From NCBI GenBank assembly GCA_019322475.1, contig JAHWIN010000028.1, positions 1-21,600 of the forward strand: a DNA stretch of 21,600 bases, written 5' to 3'. The translations under genes were made by a program, and so were the position numbers. Each line of letters begins with the position of its first letter. Position 1 is the first letter of the stretch. Positions 6,997 through 15,489 of the stretch are shown piece after piece. The stretch comes from Candidatus Woesearchaeota archaeon (GTDB lineage: Archaea > Nanobdellota > Nanobdellia > Woesearchaeales > JACPBV01). Under the pieces are notes generated by a model. That model was not told the origin of the DNA. It searched no databases and was given only the letters and a program-made list of their open reading frames with translations.

Positions 6997-8706
6997 ATGC
7001 CAGCAACACCATTAAGCCTGCTGGTTAGGGATCTTATCAGGATAATAAAGGAAGAAAAGCCCTCTAAGCAGGAGATTTCTAAGATAAAGACAAGGCTGTC
7101 CAAGAGATACTCTCTTAAAAGGATACCTACAGACATAGAGATACTCCTGAATTCCCCTGTAAAGGATATCCCTAATGTAAGAAGATTTCTCTTGACAAAG
7201 CCTGTAAGGACAATATCAGGCGTCTCTGTCTGTGCTGTAATGACAAAGCCGATGGAATGCCCTCATGTAAAGAAGGGTGTAGGGCCGTGCCTTATGTGTC
7301 CTGGAGGCCCCGGCTCTGTCTTTGGTGATGTTCCTCAGAGCTACACAGGAAAAGAGCCTGCAACAAGAAGGGCGATAAGAAATAGGTATGACCCTTATCT
7401 TCAGGTGATGAACAGGCTGGAGCAGCATGTCGTCCAGGGGCATATGCATCCTGATAAGGTAGAGCTTATAATCATGGGGGGCACATTCCCTTCTTTCAGC
7501 AAAAGGTACCGGGAAAGCTTCGTAGCATACGCCTTCAAGGCGATGAACGATTTCTCACGGTTATTTTTCAGGGAAAGCAGGATAGACATAATAAAATTTA
7601 AAAGATTCTTTGAGCTTCCAGGTGACATATACAGCAGGGAAAGGGAGACGTCTATACGCAGGAAGCTGCTCAGGCTGAAGGGAAAATCCTTTCTTAAGAA
7701 GGAGCAGCTGAAAAACGAGAAAAGCAGGATAAGATGCGTCTCCCTGGTCATAGAGACAAGGCCTGACTACGCAACATTGAAAGAGGCAGGCCAGATGCTG
7801 GATCTTGGATGCACAAAAGTGGAATTAGGCGTCCAGACTATCTATAATGATGCATTAAAAAAAGCGAGGAGAGGCCATACTGTCGAAGACTCTATAAAAG
7901 CGACAAAAACGCTTAAGGATCTTGGCTTCAAGATAAACTACCATATGATGCTCGGCCTTCCAGGCGTAAGCAGGAAAAAAGACCTTTTTGCATTAAACTC
8001 TCTTTTTATGTATGAGGAGTTCCAGCCTGACATGCTTAAGATATATCCCTGCATGGTCCTTAAGGGTACAAGGCTCTATAGCATGTGGAAAAGGAAAAGA
8101 TATATCCCGATGTCGACAAGATCAGCTGTAAGGCTTATCTCTGAATTTAAGAAGGATGTTCCTGAGCATGTCCGCATAATGAGGGTGCAGCGGGACATCC
8201 CTACCTTCATGACCGAAGCAGGTGTTGACAAGACCAACCTCAGGCAGTATGTTGAAGAGTCGATGAAAGAACAGGGTATAATGTGCAGGTGCATAAGGTG
8301 CAGGGAGCCAAGATTAAGATCCCCTTCCAGAAAGATAGCATTATCAGAGGTCCATTATACCGCATCAGGAGGCAACGAGTTTTTCATCTCAGCAGAAGAC
8401 CTGAAGAATGACATGATCCTTGGATTCTGCAGGCTGAGGTTCCCCTCCCGATCCTTAAGGAAAGAGATAACCGAAGATTCTGCTCTCATAAGGGAGCTTC
8501 ATGTATATGGCGAAGCAGCCCCTATAGGAAAAAAAGGGAGGATACAGCACAAGGGCCTTGGTAGGTCCTTGGTTATGAAAGCAGAGGAGACAGCAAGGAC
8601 CTATTACAGGAAAAAGATGGTGGTTATAGCAGGGATAGGCGCTAAGCCATATTTTGCTAAGCTGGGCTATAAGAAAGAAGGCCCTTACATGGTGAAGAGA
8701 TTATGA
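6997..8706 (+). CDS. elp3: Elp3-type tRNA uridine(34) carboxymethyl transferase (radical SAM/acetyltransferase)
   Basis: Archaeal Elp3 works alone to make 5-carboxymethyluridine at the wobble base of tRNA from acetyl-CoA and SAM. From the ATG at 6997 (569 residues), the radical-SAM cluster cysteines are C88, C98 and C101 in CPHVKKGVGPCLMCPGGP. LIIMGGTFPS and VIETRPDYA follow, as in known Elp3 proteins. The last 140 residues form a GNAT acetyltransferase domain with the acetyl-CoA loop HKGLGRSLVMKAEE. The frame is open upstream to 6931, but the extra 22 residues would overlap the zinc-ribbon gene; the ATG two bases after that gene's stop is the natural start. The 3' end overlaps the next gene by four bases (ATGA), implying translational coupling to an RNA methyltransferase. 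Confidence 0.95.
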   Translation: MPATPLSLLVRDLIRIIKEEKPSKQEISKIKTRLSKRYSLKRIPTDIEILLNSPVKDIPNVRRFLLTKPVRTISGVSVCAVMTKPMECPHVKKGVGPCLMCPGGPGSVFGDVPQSYTGKEPATRRAIRNRYDPYLQVMNRLEQHVVQGHMHPDKVELIIMGGTFPSFSKRYRESFVAYAFKAMNDFSRLFFRESRIDIIKFKRFFELPGDIYSRERETSIRRKLLRLKGKSFLKKEQLKNEKSRIRCVSLVIETRPDYATLKEAGQMLDLGCTKVELGVQTIYNDALKKARRGHTVEDSIKATKTLKDLGFKINYHMMLGLPGVSRKKDLFALNSLFMYEEFQPDMLKIYPCMVLKGTRLYSMWKRKRYIPMSTRSAVRLISEFKKDVPEHVRIMRVQRDIPTFMTEAGVDKTNLRQYVEESMKEQGIMCRCIRCREPRLRSPSRKIALSEVHYTASGGNEFFISAEDLKNDMILGFCRLRFPSRSLRKEITEDSALIRELHVYGEAAPIGKKGRIQHKGLGRSLVMKAEETARTYYRKKMVVIAGIGAKPYFAKLGYKKEGPYMVKRL

Positions 8707-9638
8707 GCGAAAAGATAGAGTTCAAGCCGAAATTTATAGAGCGCTACAGGAATCTTACATCCTGGGAAGAGTTTAAGGAGATATCCCTTACTTTCTTAAG
8801 GAGGTCTATAAGGGTAAACACATTAAAGATCACCATACCTGAATGCAAAAAAAGGCTGGAATCCCTGGGCTGGCAATTGACACAGGTTCCCTGGTGCAAA
8901 GAAGGCTTCTGGGTAAAGCATAAGCAGGGCAGGAGAGATATAGGGAACACGCTGGAATTTTCATTAGGCTATTATTATGTCCAGGAAGCAGCATCTATGA
9001 TCCCTCCCATCGTTCTTGATCCAAAGCCTGGAGAGACTATCCTGGATATGTGCGCAGCGCCAGGCTCTAAATCCTCTCAGATAGCCCAGTATATGAAGAA
9101 CAAGGGCATCCTGATATCCAATGATTACCAGTACATCAGGCTCCAGCCATTAGGCATAAACATGCAGAGGATGGGCTCTACAAACTCTATCCTGACATTG
9201 ATGGAAGGCAGGTATTTTAAGGCGTCCGGAATACTTTTCGACAGGATACTTGTAGATGCCCCTTGTTCAGGGACAGGAACCATAAGAAAATCCCTAAAGA
9301 CATTGAGGATATGGAACCCTCACGCCATAAGGAGGCTGTGCGGCCAGCAGAAGCAGCTTCTCGAAACAGCTTTTTCCCTCCTGAAAAGAGATGGAACATT
9401 GGTATACTCAACGTGCAGCTTAGAGCCGGAAGAGGACGAGAATGTTGTAAGCTGCCTGCTTGACAAGCATAAGGATGCAGGGCTTGAGGATATAAGCCTG
9501 GACATAAAAAGAAGCGAGCCTGTCCTGGAGTTTGGAGGGATACGGTATGATAAAGAGGTTAAAAAATGCCTGAGGATATGGCCTCAGGACAACGATACAG
9601 AAGGATTTTTCGTGGCGAAAATAAGAAAAGATATTTAA
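8703..9638 (+). CDS. RNA cytosine-C5 methyltransferase (NOL1/NOP2/Sun, archaeal Trm4-like)
   Basis: The 311-residue protein has the full set of Sun-family motifs: the SAM-binding loop LDMCAAPGSKSSQ (114-126), motif IV DAPCSGTGT with C188 (release cysteine), and motif VI YSTCSLEPEEDENV with nucleophile C238. QEAASMIPP (94-102) is also characteristic. Such enzymes make m5C in tRNA (positions 48/49 by Trm4, or 72 by NSUN6-like enzymes) or in rRNA. No separate RNA-binding PUA domain is evident, which favours the short archaeal Trm4-like type over NSUN6. The exact target base is not decidable here. The start overlaps the elp3 stop by ATGA, so the operon pairs two tRNA-modification activities. A TATA-like box for the following gap gene overlaps its last codons. 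Confidence 0.92.
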   Translation: MSEKIEFKPKFIERYRNLTSWEEFKEISLTFLRRSIRVNTLKITIPECKKRLESLGWQLTQVPWCKEGFWVKHKQGRRDIGNTLEFSLGYYYVQEAASMIPPIVLDPKPGETILDMCAAPGSKSSQIAQYMKNKGILISNDYQYIRLQPLGINMQRMGSTNSILTLMEGRYFKASGILFDRILVDAPCSGTGTIRKSLKTLRIWNPHAIRRLCGQQKQLLETAFSLLKRDGTLVYSTCSLEPEEDENVVSCLLDKHKDAGLEDISLDIKRSEPVLEFGGIRYDKEVKKCLRIWPQDNDTEGFFVAKIRKDI

Positions 9639-9686
9639 AAGAAAAGATATATGGTATTTTTTAACGATAAAAAGAGGCTGATACAT

Positions 9687-10688
9687 ATGATAAATGTTGC
9701 AATAAACGGGTTTGGAAGGATAGGCAGGCTGATCCTTAAGGCAGGGATAAATGACAGAAGGCTGAACTTTGTTGCAATAAACGACCTTGCAGGCCCTGAG
9801 ACATTGGCGCACCTGCTGAGATGGGATTCTGTGCACGGCCCTTTTCAGGGAACTATAAAGGTAAAAGGGGATTCTATTTTTGTAAACGGAAGAAGCATAA
9901 AGGTTACGGCAGAAAAAAACCCCAGAAAGCTTCCATGGAAAAAGCTGGGCGTTGATGTTGCAGTGGAATGCACAGGCTTCTTCAGGGAATATGATGGCTG
10001 CAGGATGCACCTCAAGGCAGGAGCCCAAAAGGTTCTCTTGTCCGCCCCTCCAAAAGGGGCTAAGCCGATAAAGCAGATTGTCATGGGAGTAAACGAAAAG
10101 GATTATGGTGGTGAAGACATAGTGTCAAACGCTTCATGCACCACAAACTGCTTCGCTCCTATGGCTAAGATAATAGACGACAAATATAATATAGTTGACG
10201 GCGTCATGACAACCATCCATTCATATACCAATGACCAGAGGATCCTTGACGGCCCCCACAAGGACCTGAGAAGGGCAAGGGCTGCTGCCCTTAACATTGT
10301 CCCCACATCTACAGGCGCCGCAAAGGCTATCGGAGATGTTATCCCAAGGCTGAAAGGAAAGATAATAGGCTCTGCCATAAGGATCCCTACACCAGATGCT
10401 TCCCTATGCCACTTCGTATCAGAGCTTCCTGAAAAAAGAGGAATCTGCATAACCGAAGAGGTCAACGCATTGTTTAAGAAGATGGCATCCTCAAGATACA
10501 AGGGCATCCTTGAATATTCAGACGAATCATTGGTATCCACAGACGTTATAGGCAACCCGCATTCCTGCCTTTTTGATTCTAAGCTGACAAAATGCGTAGG
10601 CAACAACCTCATAGTTGTGGGATGGTATGACAATGAATGGGGCTACAGCAACAGGATGGTCGATGTTATAAAGCTGATTTCAGGATGA
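9687..10688 (+). CDS. gap: Glyceraldehyde-3-phosphate dehydrogenase, type I (bacterial/eukaryotic type)
   Basis: The 333-residue protein starts MINVAINGFGRIGRL, the NAD-binding loop. It has D33 (typical of NAD preference), the catalytic SNASCTTNC with C151, the partner H178 in TTIHSYT, and WYDNEWGYSNRM near the C-terminus. These are the signatures of the bacterial/eukaryotic class. Most archaea instead use a type II GAPDH with a different sequence, so this gene was probably acquired from bacteria at some point. An in-frame ATG at 9651 would add 12 unlikely residues. The ATG at 9687 matches the family start, has AGAGG about 8 bases upstream, and lies downstream of a TATA-like ATATTTAAAA (9631-9640). 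It is convergent with the helicase gene, with a 30-base gap. It acts in glycolysis or gluconeogenesis. Confidence 0.96.
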   Translation: MINVAINGFGRIGRLILKAGINDRRLNFVAINDLAGPETLAHLLRWDSVHGPFQGTIKVKGDSIFVNGRSIKVTAEKNPRKLPWKKLGVDVAVECTGFFREYDGCRMHLKAGAQKVLLSAPPKGAKPIKQIVMGVNEKDYGGEDIVSNASCTTNCFAPMAKIIDDKYNIVDGVMTTIHSYTNDQRILDGPHKDLRRARAAALNIVPTSTGAAKAIGDVIPRLKGKIIGSAIRIPTPDASLCHFVSELPEKRGICITEEVNALFKKMASSRYKGILEYSDESLVSTDVIGNPHSCLFDSKLTKCVGNNLIVVGWYDNEWGYSNRMVDVIKLISG

Positions 10689-10718
10689 TGCAGCTTATAG
10701 CTTCAACCCATTCATTCC

Positions 10719-12596
10719 TTATTTTTCTCCGCAAAAAAATTCCTTTACCACCTTCTCATACTCCCTTGTAACCTTTATATTGTAATCCGGGGGAAAGCAC
10801 CTGTAATACTGCTGCATAACATATCTTTCGTCAAGAAAAACAACAACACCTTTGTCCTTTTCGCTCCTTATGCACCTTCCTGCATTCTGCAGGGTCTTTA
10901 TCATGGCAGGATACACATAGCCGTATTCCCACCCCTTGCCGAACTTGACATCATAATAGTCTATAAGCTCCTTTACCTCCAGGCTTGGCTTCTGCAAGGG
11001 AAGCCCTATAACTATCACGCATTTCAGGAAATCACCCGGCAGGTCTATCCCCTCTCCAAAGCTTCCGGAAGCGACAGCCATAAGGCACGCCCCTTTATCC
11101 TTGCATGACTTGAACTCCTCAAGCAGCTGTTGCTTCTCTTCCTTTGTCAGCCTTGGCTTCTCTATAAGGATATCCTTCTTGCATATATCATTAAGCTGGA
11201 TATATACGCTGTCCCTCAGCGCATAGCTCGGAAAAAACAATAGGCTGTTTCCAGGGACAAGGCTTATGATCTTATTGCACGCCTCTGCTATCTTCCTGAA
11301 CTCATCTTCCCCTCTCCTGGTAAACTTGGTCGTAGTTTCAGGAACTATAAGCGCCAGCCTGTTCTTCTTGGGAAACGGGCTTTTGAATACTTTCTCCTTT
11401 ACCTTATCAAACCCTAATATGTCCCTGTACATGAATGTAGGCGTTAATGTTCCGCTCATCCCTATCACAGACCTTGCATTTTCTATGACATCCTTCGTTA
11501 CAAAAGAAGGGTCAAGGCACTTGTACATCAGGCTTATGTAAGGCTCCCTCTCGCCCGCCTTCATCCCAATGATCCTTGCAAACCCCTTGTCCTGGCCGGT
11601 CCATGCCTCCATAAAGCTTCCTACAGACCCGACATAGCTCTGCTTCTGTTTTTCCCTTATCTCATCTGCTGCAAAGCTGAATTCGCTTATGATGCTGTCA
11701 TAATCCTCCCCTATCTTCTGGATAAACTCCTTCTTCTTGGCCAGCTTTTCCTCATTCCTCTCATCAAGGCCGTCAGACAACCTTTCCAAAACATCCCTGA
11801 TTCTGTATAGCCTTTCCCGTATATTGTCGAGGTTGAATTTTCCTGCCTCTTTCATAGCCCTCTTGAGGATAAAGCTGCTTAGGTTCCAGCTCATAAGCTC
11901 CCTGCACCTTCCCGGCAGGTTATGCGCCTCATCCGCTATTATTATGGAATCCTGAAGCTCCTTTCCTGACCTCTTGAAGAATACCTCCCTTATAGAGGGA
12001 TTAAATATGTAATAATAGTCAGCTATTATGACCTTAGCCTCCCTGGCCAGCAGGTCGCTCATCTCATAAGGGCACAGCTTTTCCCTGGCGCAGGCCTCCA
12101 CAAGTTTTTCACAATGCATAGGGCTTAATGACTTAAGCTCCTCAAGCACGCTCAACGCCTTTAATGTAGGCCTTCCTGATTTCTTCTTGGCATTGCTGTA
12201 GAATTCACAGGCATCATCATCCCTAAGCTTCCTGCAGTAGTCCCTGAACTCATTTGCATACAGGCCCTCCATGCCTTCAAGGCAGCACATCCACTGCTTT
12301 CCTATTATGTCGCAGCTTATTATGTCTATGCCGTGCCTTCTCTTGATATCCTTCAGCGTCTTTACAGCAAGATGATGCTGCGTATGCCTTGAAGTAAGAA
12401 AAAATACCGTAAGCCCCTCCTTTAATGCAAGGCTCAAAGAGACAGGAAGCGCAGCAGCGGTCTTCCCCAGCCCTGTAGGCGCATGTATAAGTGCATGCCT
12501 CTTGTTCTCTATGCAATCCCTTATCTCCTCTATCATTCCCCCCTGTACATCCCTTACCTCAGGATAGGGAAATAAGATATCATCCTTGTCTGTCAT
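10719..12596 (-). CDS. XPD/Rad3-family superfamily-2 DNA helicase with Fe-S cluster
   Basis: The 625-residue protein contains Walker A APTGLGKTAAA (39-49), the DEAH box IIADEAHN (219-226), and the family's motif VI region QNAGRCIRSEKDKG near the C-terminus. Between motifs I and II lies a cysteine set suited to the XPD 4Fe-4S domain: C104/C105, C121, C130 and C175. XPD proteins unwind DNA 5'-to-3' and act in nucleotide excision repair in eukaryotes; the archaeal role is less defined. The neighbouring DinG family shares this layout, but the length and cysteine arrangement fit archaeal XPD. The ATG is served by its own TATA-like box (12619-12626, minus strand), about 26 bases upstream, predicting a leaderless transcript. 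The small Cys-rich gene ends 45 bases upstream. Confidence 0.92.
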   Translation of the reverse strand: MTDKDDILFPYPEVRDVQGGMIEEIRDCIENKRHALIHAPTGLGKTAAALPVSLSLALKEGLTVFFLTSRHTQHHLAVKTLKDIKRRHGIDIISCDIIGKQWMCCLEGMEGLYANEFRDYCRKLRDDDACEFYSNAKKKSGRPTLKALSVLEELKSLSPMHCEKLVEACAREKLCPYEMSDLLAREAKVIIADYYYIFNPSIREVFFKRSGKELQDSIIIADEAHNLPGRCRELMSWNLSSFILKRAMKEAGKFNLDNIRERLYRIRDVLERLSDGLDERNEEKLAKKKEFIQKIGEDYDSIISEFSFAADEIREKQKQSYVGSVGSFMEAWTGQDKGFARIIGMKAGEREPYISLMYKCLDPSFVTKDVIENARSVIGMSGTLTPTFMYRDILGFDKVKEKVFKSPFPKKNRLALIVPETTTKFTRRGEDEFRKIAEACNKIISLVPGNSLLFFPSYALRDSVYIQLNDICKKDILIEKPRLTKEEKQQLLEEFKSCKDKGACLMAVASGSFGEGIDLPGDFLKCVIVIGLPLQKPSLEVKELIDYYDVKFGKGWEYGYVYPAMIKTLQNAGRCIRSEKDKGVVVFLDERYVMQQYYRCFPPDYNIKVTREYEKVVKEFFCGEK

Positions 12597-12641
12597 CCAT
12601 CCGGGAAAGCCTTTTATCTTTTTATAGGTTGTTGTTTGCCC

Positions 12642-12827
12642 TTATATTGTGCTGCCGTCTGGAAGCTCATCATCAGGATGTACTATGCCTTTCTTGGTCT
12701 CTATAAATCTTTTGCAGTTTTCCCAGTTCTTATCACTGCTGCAGAATTCTTTTTTCCATCTATAGCCCAGTTTCCCCTCTTTCTCAAACCTTCTCAATGG
12801 GCAGATGCTGTAATATTCGCAGGTCAT
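12642..12827 (-). CDS. Small cysteine-rich protein, unrecognised
   Basis: The 61-residue protein has cysteines at 3, 9, 29 and 38 (C-x5-C...C-x8-C), followed by K-R-F. The pattern C-P-x...F-C-x8-C-x-R-[YF] recurs in many small archaeal and bacterial proteins that probably bind a metal, but I cannot give a function. No signal peptide or membrane segment is seen. Its cysteine spacing and single ATG start argue for a real gene, though it is short and the opposite strand also has an overlapping open frame with no recognisable features. It lies upstream of the XPD-type helicase gene on the same strand, which has its own promoter, so joint function is only a possibility. Confidence 0.6.
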   Translation of the reverse strand: MTCEYYSICPLRRFEKEGKLGYRWKKEFCSSDKNWENCKRFIETKKGIVHPDDELPDGSTI

Positions 12828-12877
12828 TGTAATAATGCCTTATATGGCTCTCTTTTTCTCCATGCACAAAAAACCAA

Positions 12878-13657
12878 TCACTTCCCTTCCTTGTATATCT
12901 TATATGCTTCTTCAACTGCCTTATCTTCATGGACGACAGCCCTTACAGCCTTTATCATCCCTATTGGGTTGTCTGACTGGAATATGTTCCTTCCCATGTC
13001 TACCCCTACAGCCCCTTTGTCTATGGCATCCCTTGCCATCTGCAGGGCATCCTTCTCGTCTATCTTCTTTCCGCCTGCTATGACTACAGGGGCATTTCCG
13101 CACGCCTCAACAACCTTTTCAAAATCATCGCAGTAGTATGTCTTTATAACATGCGCCCCGGTCTCTACGCATATCCTTGAAGCCAGCCCAAGGTACCTTG
13201 CATCCCTTGCCATCTCCTTCCCTACAGCCGTAACTGCAAGAACAGGGATCCCATAATCTTCTCCCCAGTTCACAAGCTTTGCCAGGTTCCCTATGGTCTC
13301 TTTCTCATGCTCCCCCCCTATATATACAGAGCAGGTTATCGCTGAAGCGTTGATCCTTATGGCATCCTGGATAGACGTCGTTATTATCTCGTTTGAAAGC
13401 TCTTTTAGGATGCTTTGCCCTCCTGACACCCTTAGGATCACGGGCTTGTCCATCTCAGGAGGTATCCAGTTTTTCAGGCCCCCTCTGGTTATCATCAATG
13501 CGTCTGCATAGGGCAGCAAAGGATTGACCGTTTTCCCAAGGTCCCTAAGCCCTGTTGTAGGCCCCTGGAAATATCCATGGTCTACAGCAAGCATTACGCA
13601 CCTGCCTGTTTCCTTTTTTATTATCCTTGATAGCCTGTTTTTCATTCCCCATTCCAT
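12878..13657 (-). CDS. lsrF: LsrF/DhnA-type class I aldolase (3-hydroxy-5-phosphonooxypentane-2,4-dione thiolase-like)
   Basis: From the ATG at 13657 (259 residues) the protein closely follows the E. coli LsrF pattern as I know it: AVDHGYFQGPTTGL (24-37), GKEMARDARYLGLASR (146-161), the Schiff-base lysine K172 in VIKTYY, VIAGGKK, and GVDMGRNIFQSDNP. LsrF is a class I aldolase-fold thiolase that completes breakdown of the phosphorylated autoinducer AI-2. Archaeal relatives are common without any Lsr system, and relatives in the same superfamily are fructose-bisphosphate aldolases or aminodeoxyheptulosonate synthases, so the true substrate is uncertain. A GTG at 13666 is possible. The ATG at 13657 is better because AGGTGG (13664-13669) is a Shine-Dalgarno sequence at normal spacing. 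A TATA-like CTTAAATG lies near 13688-13695. Confidence 0.85.
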   Translation of the reverse strand: MEWGMKNRLSRIIKKETGRCVMLAVDHGYFQGPTTGLRDLGKTVNPLLPYADALMITRGGLKNWIPPEMDKPVILRVSGGQSILKELSNEIITTSIQDAIRINASAITCSVYIGGEHEKETIGNLAKLVNWGEDYGIPVLAVTAVGKEMARDARYLGLASRICVETGAHVIKTYYCDDFEKVVEACGNAPVVIAGGKKIDEKDALQMARDAIDKGAVGVDMGRNIFQSDNPIGMIKAVRAVVHEDKAVEEAYKIYKEGK

Positions 13658-13760
13658 AGGTACCACCTTTTGCTAGATCTTTTAATCATTTAAGGCGCAG
13701 TTCTGCCTTCTGGGCATGATTGCCTGCTCTTTTTATCAGATTCTCAAGAAGCCGCATAGA

Positions 13761-13768
13761 TTTATAAA
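13761..13768 (+). promoter_or_regulatory. TATA box of truD (leaderless)
   Basis: TTTATAAA is centred about 26 bases before the ATG at 13791. This predicts transcription starting at the start codon, so the in-frame ATG at 13716 would lie upstream of the promoter and cannot be used from it. Confidence 0.6.
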
Positions 13769-13790
13769 CATTTTGGTGTTAATCTGCCTG

Positions 13791-14765
13791 ATGTACACCA
13801 TAAAAAAATATCCGGAGGACTTCATCGTAAAAGAAGTAACATCCCTTAAGATGAAAAGCAGGGGAAGATATGCAGTATTCACCCTGAAGAAAAGGAACTA
13901 TACTACCCTCAGGGCTGTTGACCATATAGCCTTATCCCTCGACAAAAGCATCAGGGACATAGGGTTTGCAGGGATAAAAGACAAGAATGCTGTTACAGAG
14001 CAGCTTATCTCCATAAGAGGGGCTTCAGCCGAAGATATAAAGAAAGTAAACCTTAAGGACATCTGGCTGAGCTTTGAAGGCTTCCTTGACAAGCCCATCT
14101 CTCTTGGAGACCTTAAGGGCAACAGCTTTGTTATAACTATAAGGGATTTTGAAGGGAATATAAGCAAAGAAGATATCATGCCTAATCTTTTCGGGGAACA
14201 GAGGTTTTCAGGAAGCAACGCAGATATAGGAAAGCTTCTTCTGAAGCATGGCTTCAGGAAAGCCATAGAACTCATCCTTAAGACCGATCCTGATTGCAGC
14301 AGCAGGATAGATAAATACCTAAATGATCATAAAAACGATTTTATAGGGGCATTAAGAATTATGCCGAAGAAACTCCTTAAGCTTTATGCCCATGCTTACC
14401 AAAGCCTCTTATGGAACAATACATTAAGCAGGTACCTGAAGAAAGCCGATCTTTCTAAGATGAGCAGAAAAGATAAGCTCAGCATCCAGATACCTCTTAT
14501 AGGATTTACAGAAATAGATGATATGGTGCATGACAGCCTGATGATAGGTATCCTAAAAAAGGTGATGAAGGAAGAGGATCTAACCTCAAGGAGCTTCATA
14601 AGCCGCTCTATCCCGGACATAAGCCTTGAAGGCGATCTAAGAGATGCCTTTGCTGAGATAAAGGACCTTAAGATAACAAAGAAAGAAAAAAGCATTATCC
14701 AGCTCTCGTTTGAGCTTGAGAAAGGCAGTTATGCTACTGTTGCTGTTGAGCATTTGATAACTTGA
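13791..14765 (+). CDS. truD: tRNA pseudouridine synthase D
   Basis: TruD isomerises a uridine in tRNA to pseudouridine (U13 in bacteria, U13/U35-type targets in archaea and eukaryotes). The 324-residue protein starts MYTIKKYPEDFIVKE, the family's N-terminal signature (PEDF.V.E). It has the catalytic loop GFAGIKDKNAVTEQ, with the active-site aspartate following GIK, then NLFGEQRFSG and AHAYQSLLWN, all diagnostic of TruD. It is somewhat shorter than many archaeal TruD proteins, mostly in the inserted TRUD domain (about residues 140-280). The chosen start follows a TATA box at leaderless spacing; a longer frame from 13716 would add 25 unrelated residues. It is divergent from the LsrF-like gene. 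Confidence 0.95.
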   Translation: MYTIKKYPEDFIVKEVTSLKMKSRGRYAVFTLKKRNYTTLRAVDHIALSLDKSIRDIGFAGIKDKNAVTEQLISIRGASAEDIKKVNLKDIWLSFEGFLDKPISLGDLKGNSFVITIRDFEGNISKEDIMPNLFGEQRFSGSNADIGKLLLKHGFRKAIELILKTDPDCSSRIDKYLNDHKNDFIGALRIMPKKLLKLYAHAYQSLLWNNTLSRYLKKADLSKMSRKDKLSIQIPLIGFTEIDDMVHDSLMIGILKKVMKEEDLTSRSFISRSIPDISLEGDLRDAFAEIKDLKITKKEKSIIQLSFELEKGSYATVAVEHLIT

Positions 14766-14878
14766 GACACCCACCCTAAGATAGGTTTATTTCAAAAAGC
14801 ATTCATCCCCCCACTAAAGTAGGTGGCTTTCGGATTATCCAGATATATTTAAAAAACAACTCTTAATTCCATTAATCA

Positions 14879-15484
14879 ATGCCAAAAACACTCGACGATG
14901 TTATTGAAACCTATGAAAAAAAATATGGATTGAAGGTAACTAAAAAAAATAAGGTTAAATACAAGAGGTTTCTTGGCAGGCAATTGAAAGAGCATAAGGG
15001 TTATAATCTAAATGAAAAAAAAGATTACCACTACCGAAAAGTTTTTCCATATATGAATCTGATGGTTGATAGACTGTTGTTGTTCTCGTATTTAATAGGT
15101 GAAACCCCCATAGTTGCAGGAAACGTGCTTAAAACTGAAGTAAAAAAGATACAGGGGGTTGAGGATCTGTATCTGTTAAGGCCTGCAGAGGTCGGAGAGA
15201 CACATTATGACCGAAAATATAAAGATAAAGGGGGGATGAAAAATAAGACAGATGACAGGCTGTTTAAGCTATATGGGAGGATACGCAATACAAAAAAATT
15301 AGGCGGCAATTGGGGGGAAACCATAGATGATCTGGGAAAAGATAAAGAAGTTAGTAGGCATTTTGGGCAAAGGATCGATTATAATATGGTGCTTGCATGC
15401 CCTTCCCCAAATACGCTGACCCAATCGCATGGAGGGTATAGGTGGGGCATAAAAGCAGTTGATAAGTTAAAGCCAGCCTCTTAG
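14879..15484 (+). CDS. Unrecognised 201-residue protein
   Basis: I do not recognise this protein. It is basic and soluble, rich in lysine and tyrosine, with an N-terminal helical lysine-rich part (about 1-60). A middle section (FPYMNLMVDRLLLFSYLIGETP) could be a buried helix, and the C-terminal half is rich in glycine and charged residues. No known motif, signal peptide or convincing membrane span is seen. A TATA-like ATATTTAAAA (14845-14854) is about 29 bases before the ATG, giving a leaderless or nearly leaderless transcript, which supports expression. The DNA is richer in A+T, with fewer AGG/AGC-type codons than its neighbours, which may mean recent acquisition. It runs toward mtnA, with only five bases between the two stop codons. 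Confidence 0.6.
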   Translation: MPKTLDDVIETYEKKYGLKVTKKNKVKYKRFLGRQLKEHKGYNLNEKKDYHYRKVFPYMNLMVDRLLLFSYLIGETPIVAGNVLKTEVKKIQGVEDLYLLRPAEVGETHYDRKYKDKGGMKNKTDDRLFKLYGRIRNTKKLGGNWGETIDDLGKDKEVSRHFGQRIDYNMVLACPSPNTLTQSHGGYRWGIKAVDKLKPAS

Positions 15485-15489
15485 TAATC

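Noticed and set aside
9651..9686. Longer N-terminus for GAPDH
   Set aside because: The extra 12 residues do not resemble the family, and the ATG at 9687 has a Shine-Dalgarno sequence and the expected first residues.
13716..13790. Longer TruD start
   Set aside because: It lies upstream of a TATA box that predicts transcription beginning at 13791; the added residues are hydrophobic and unrelated to the family.
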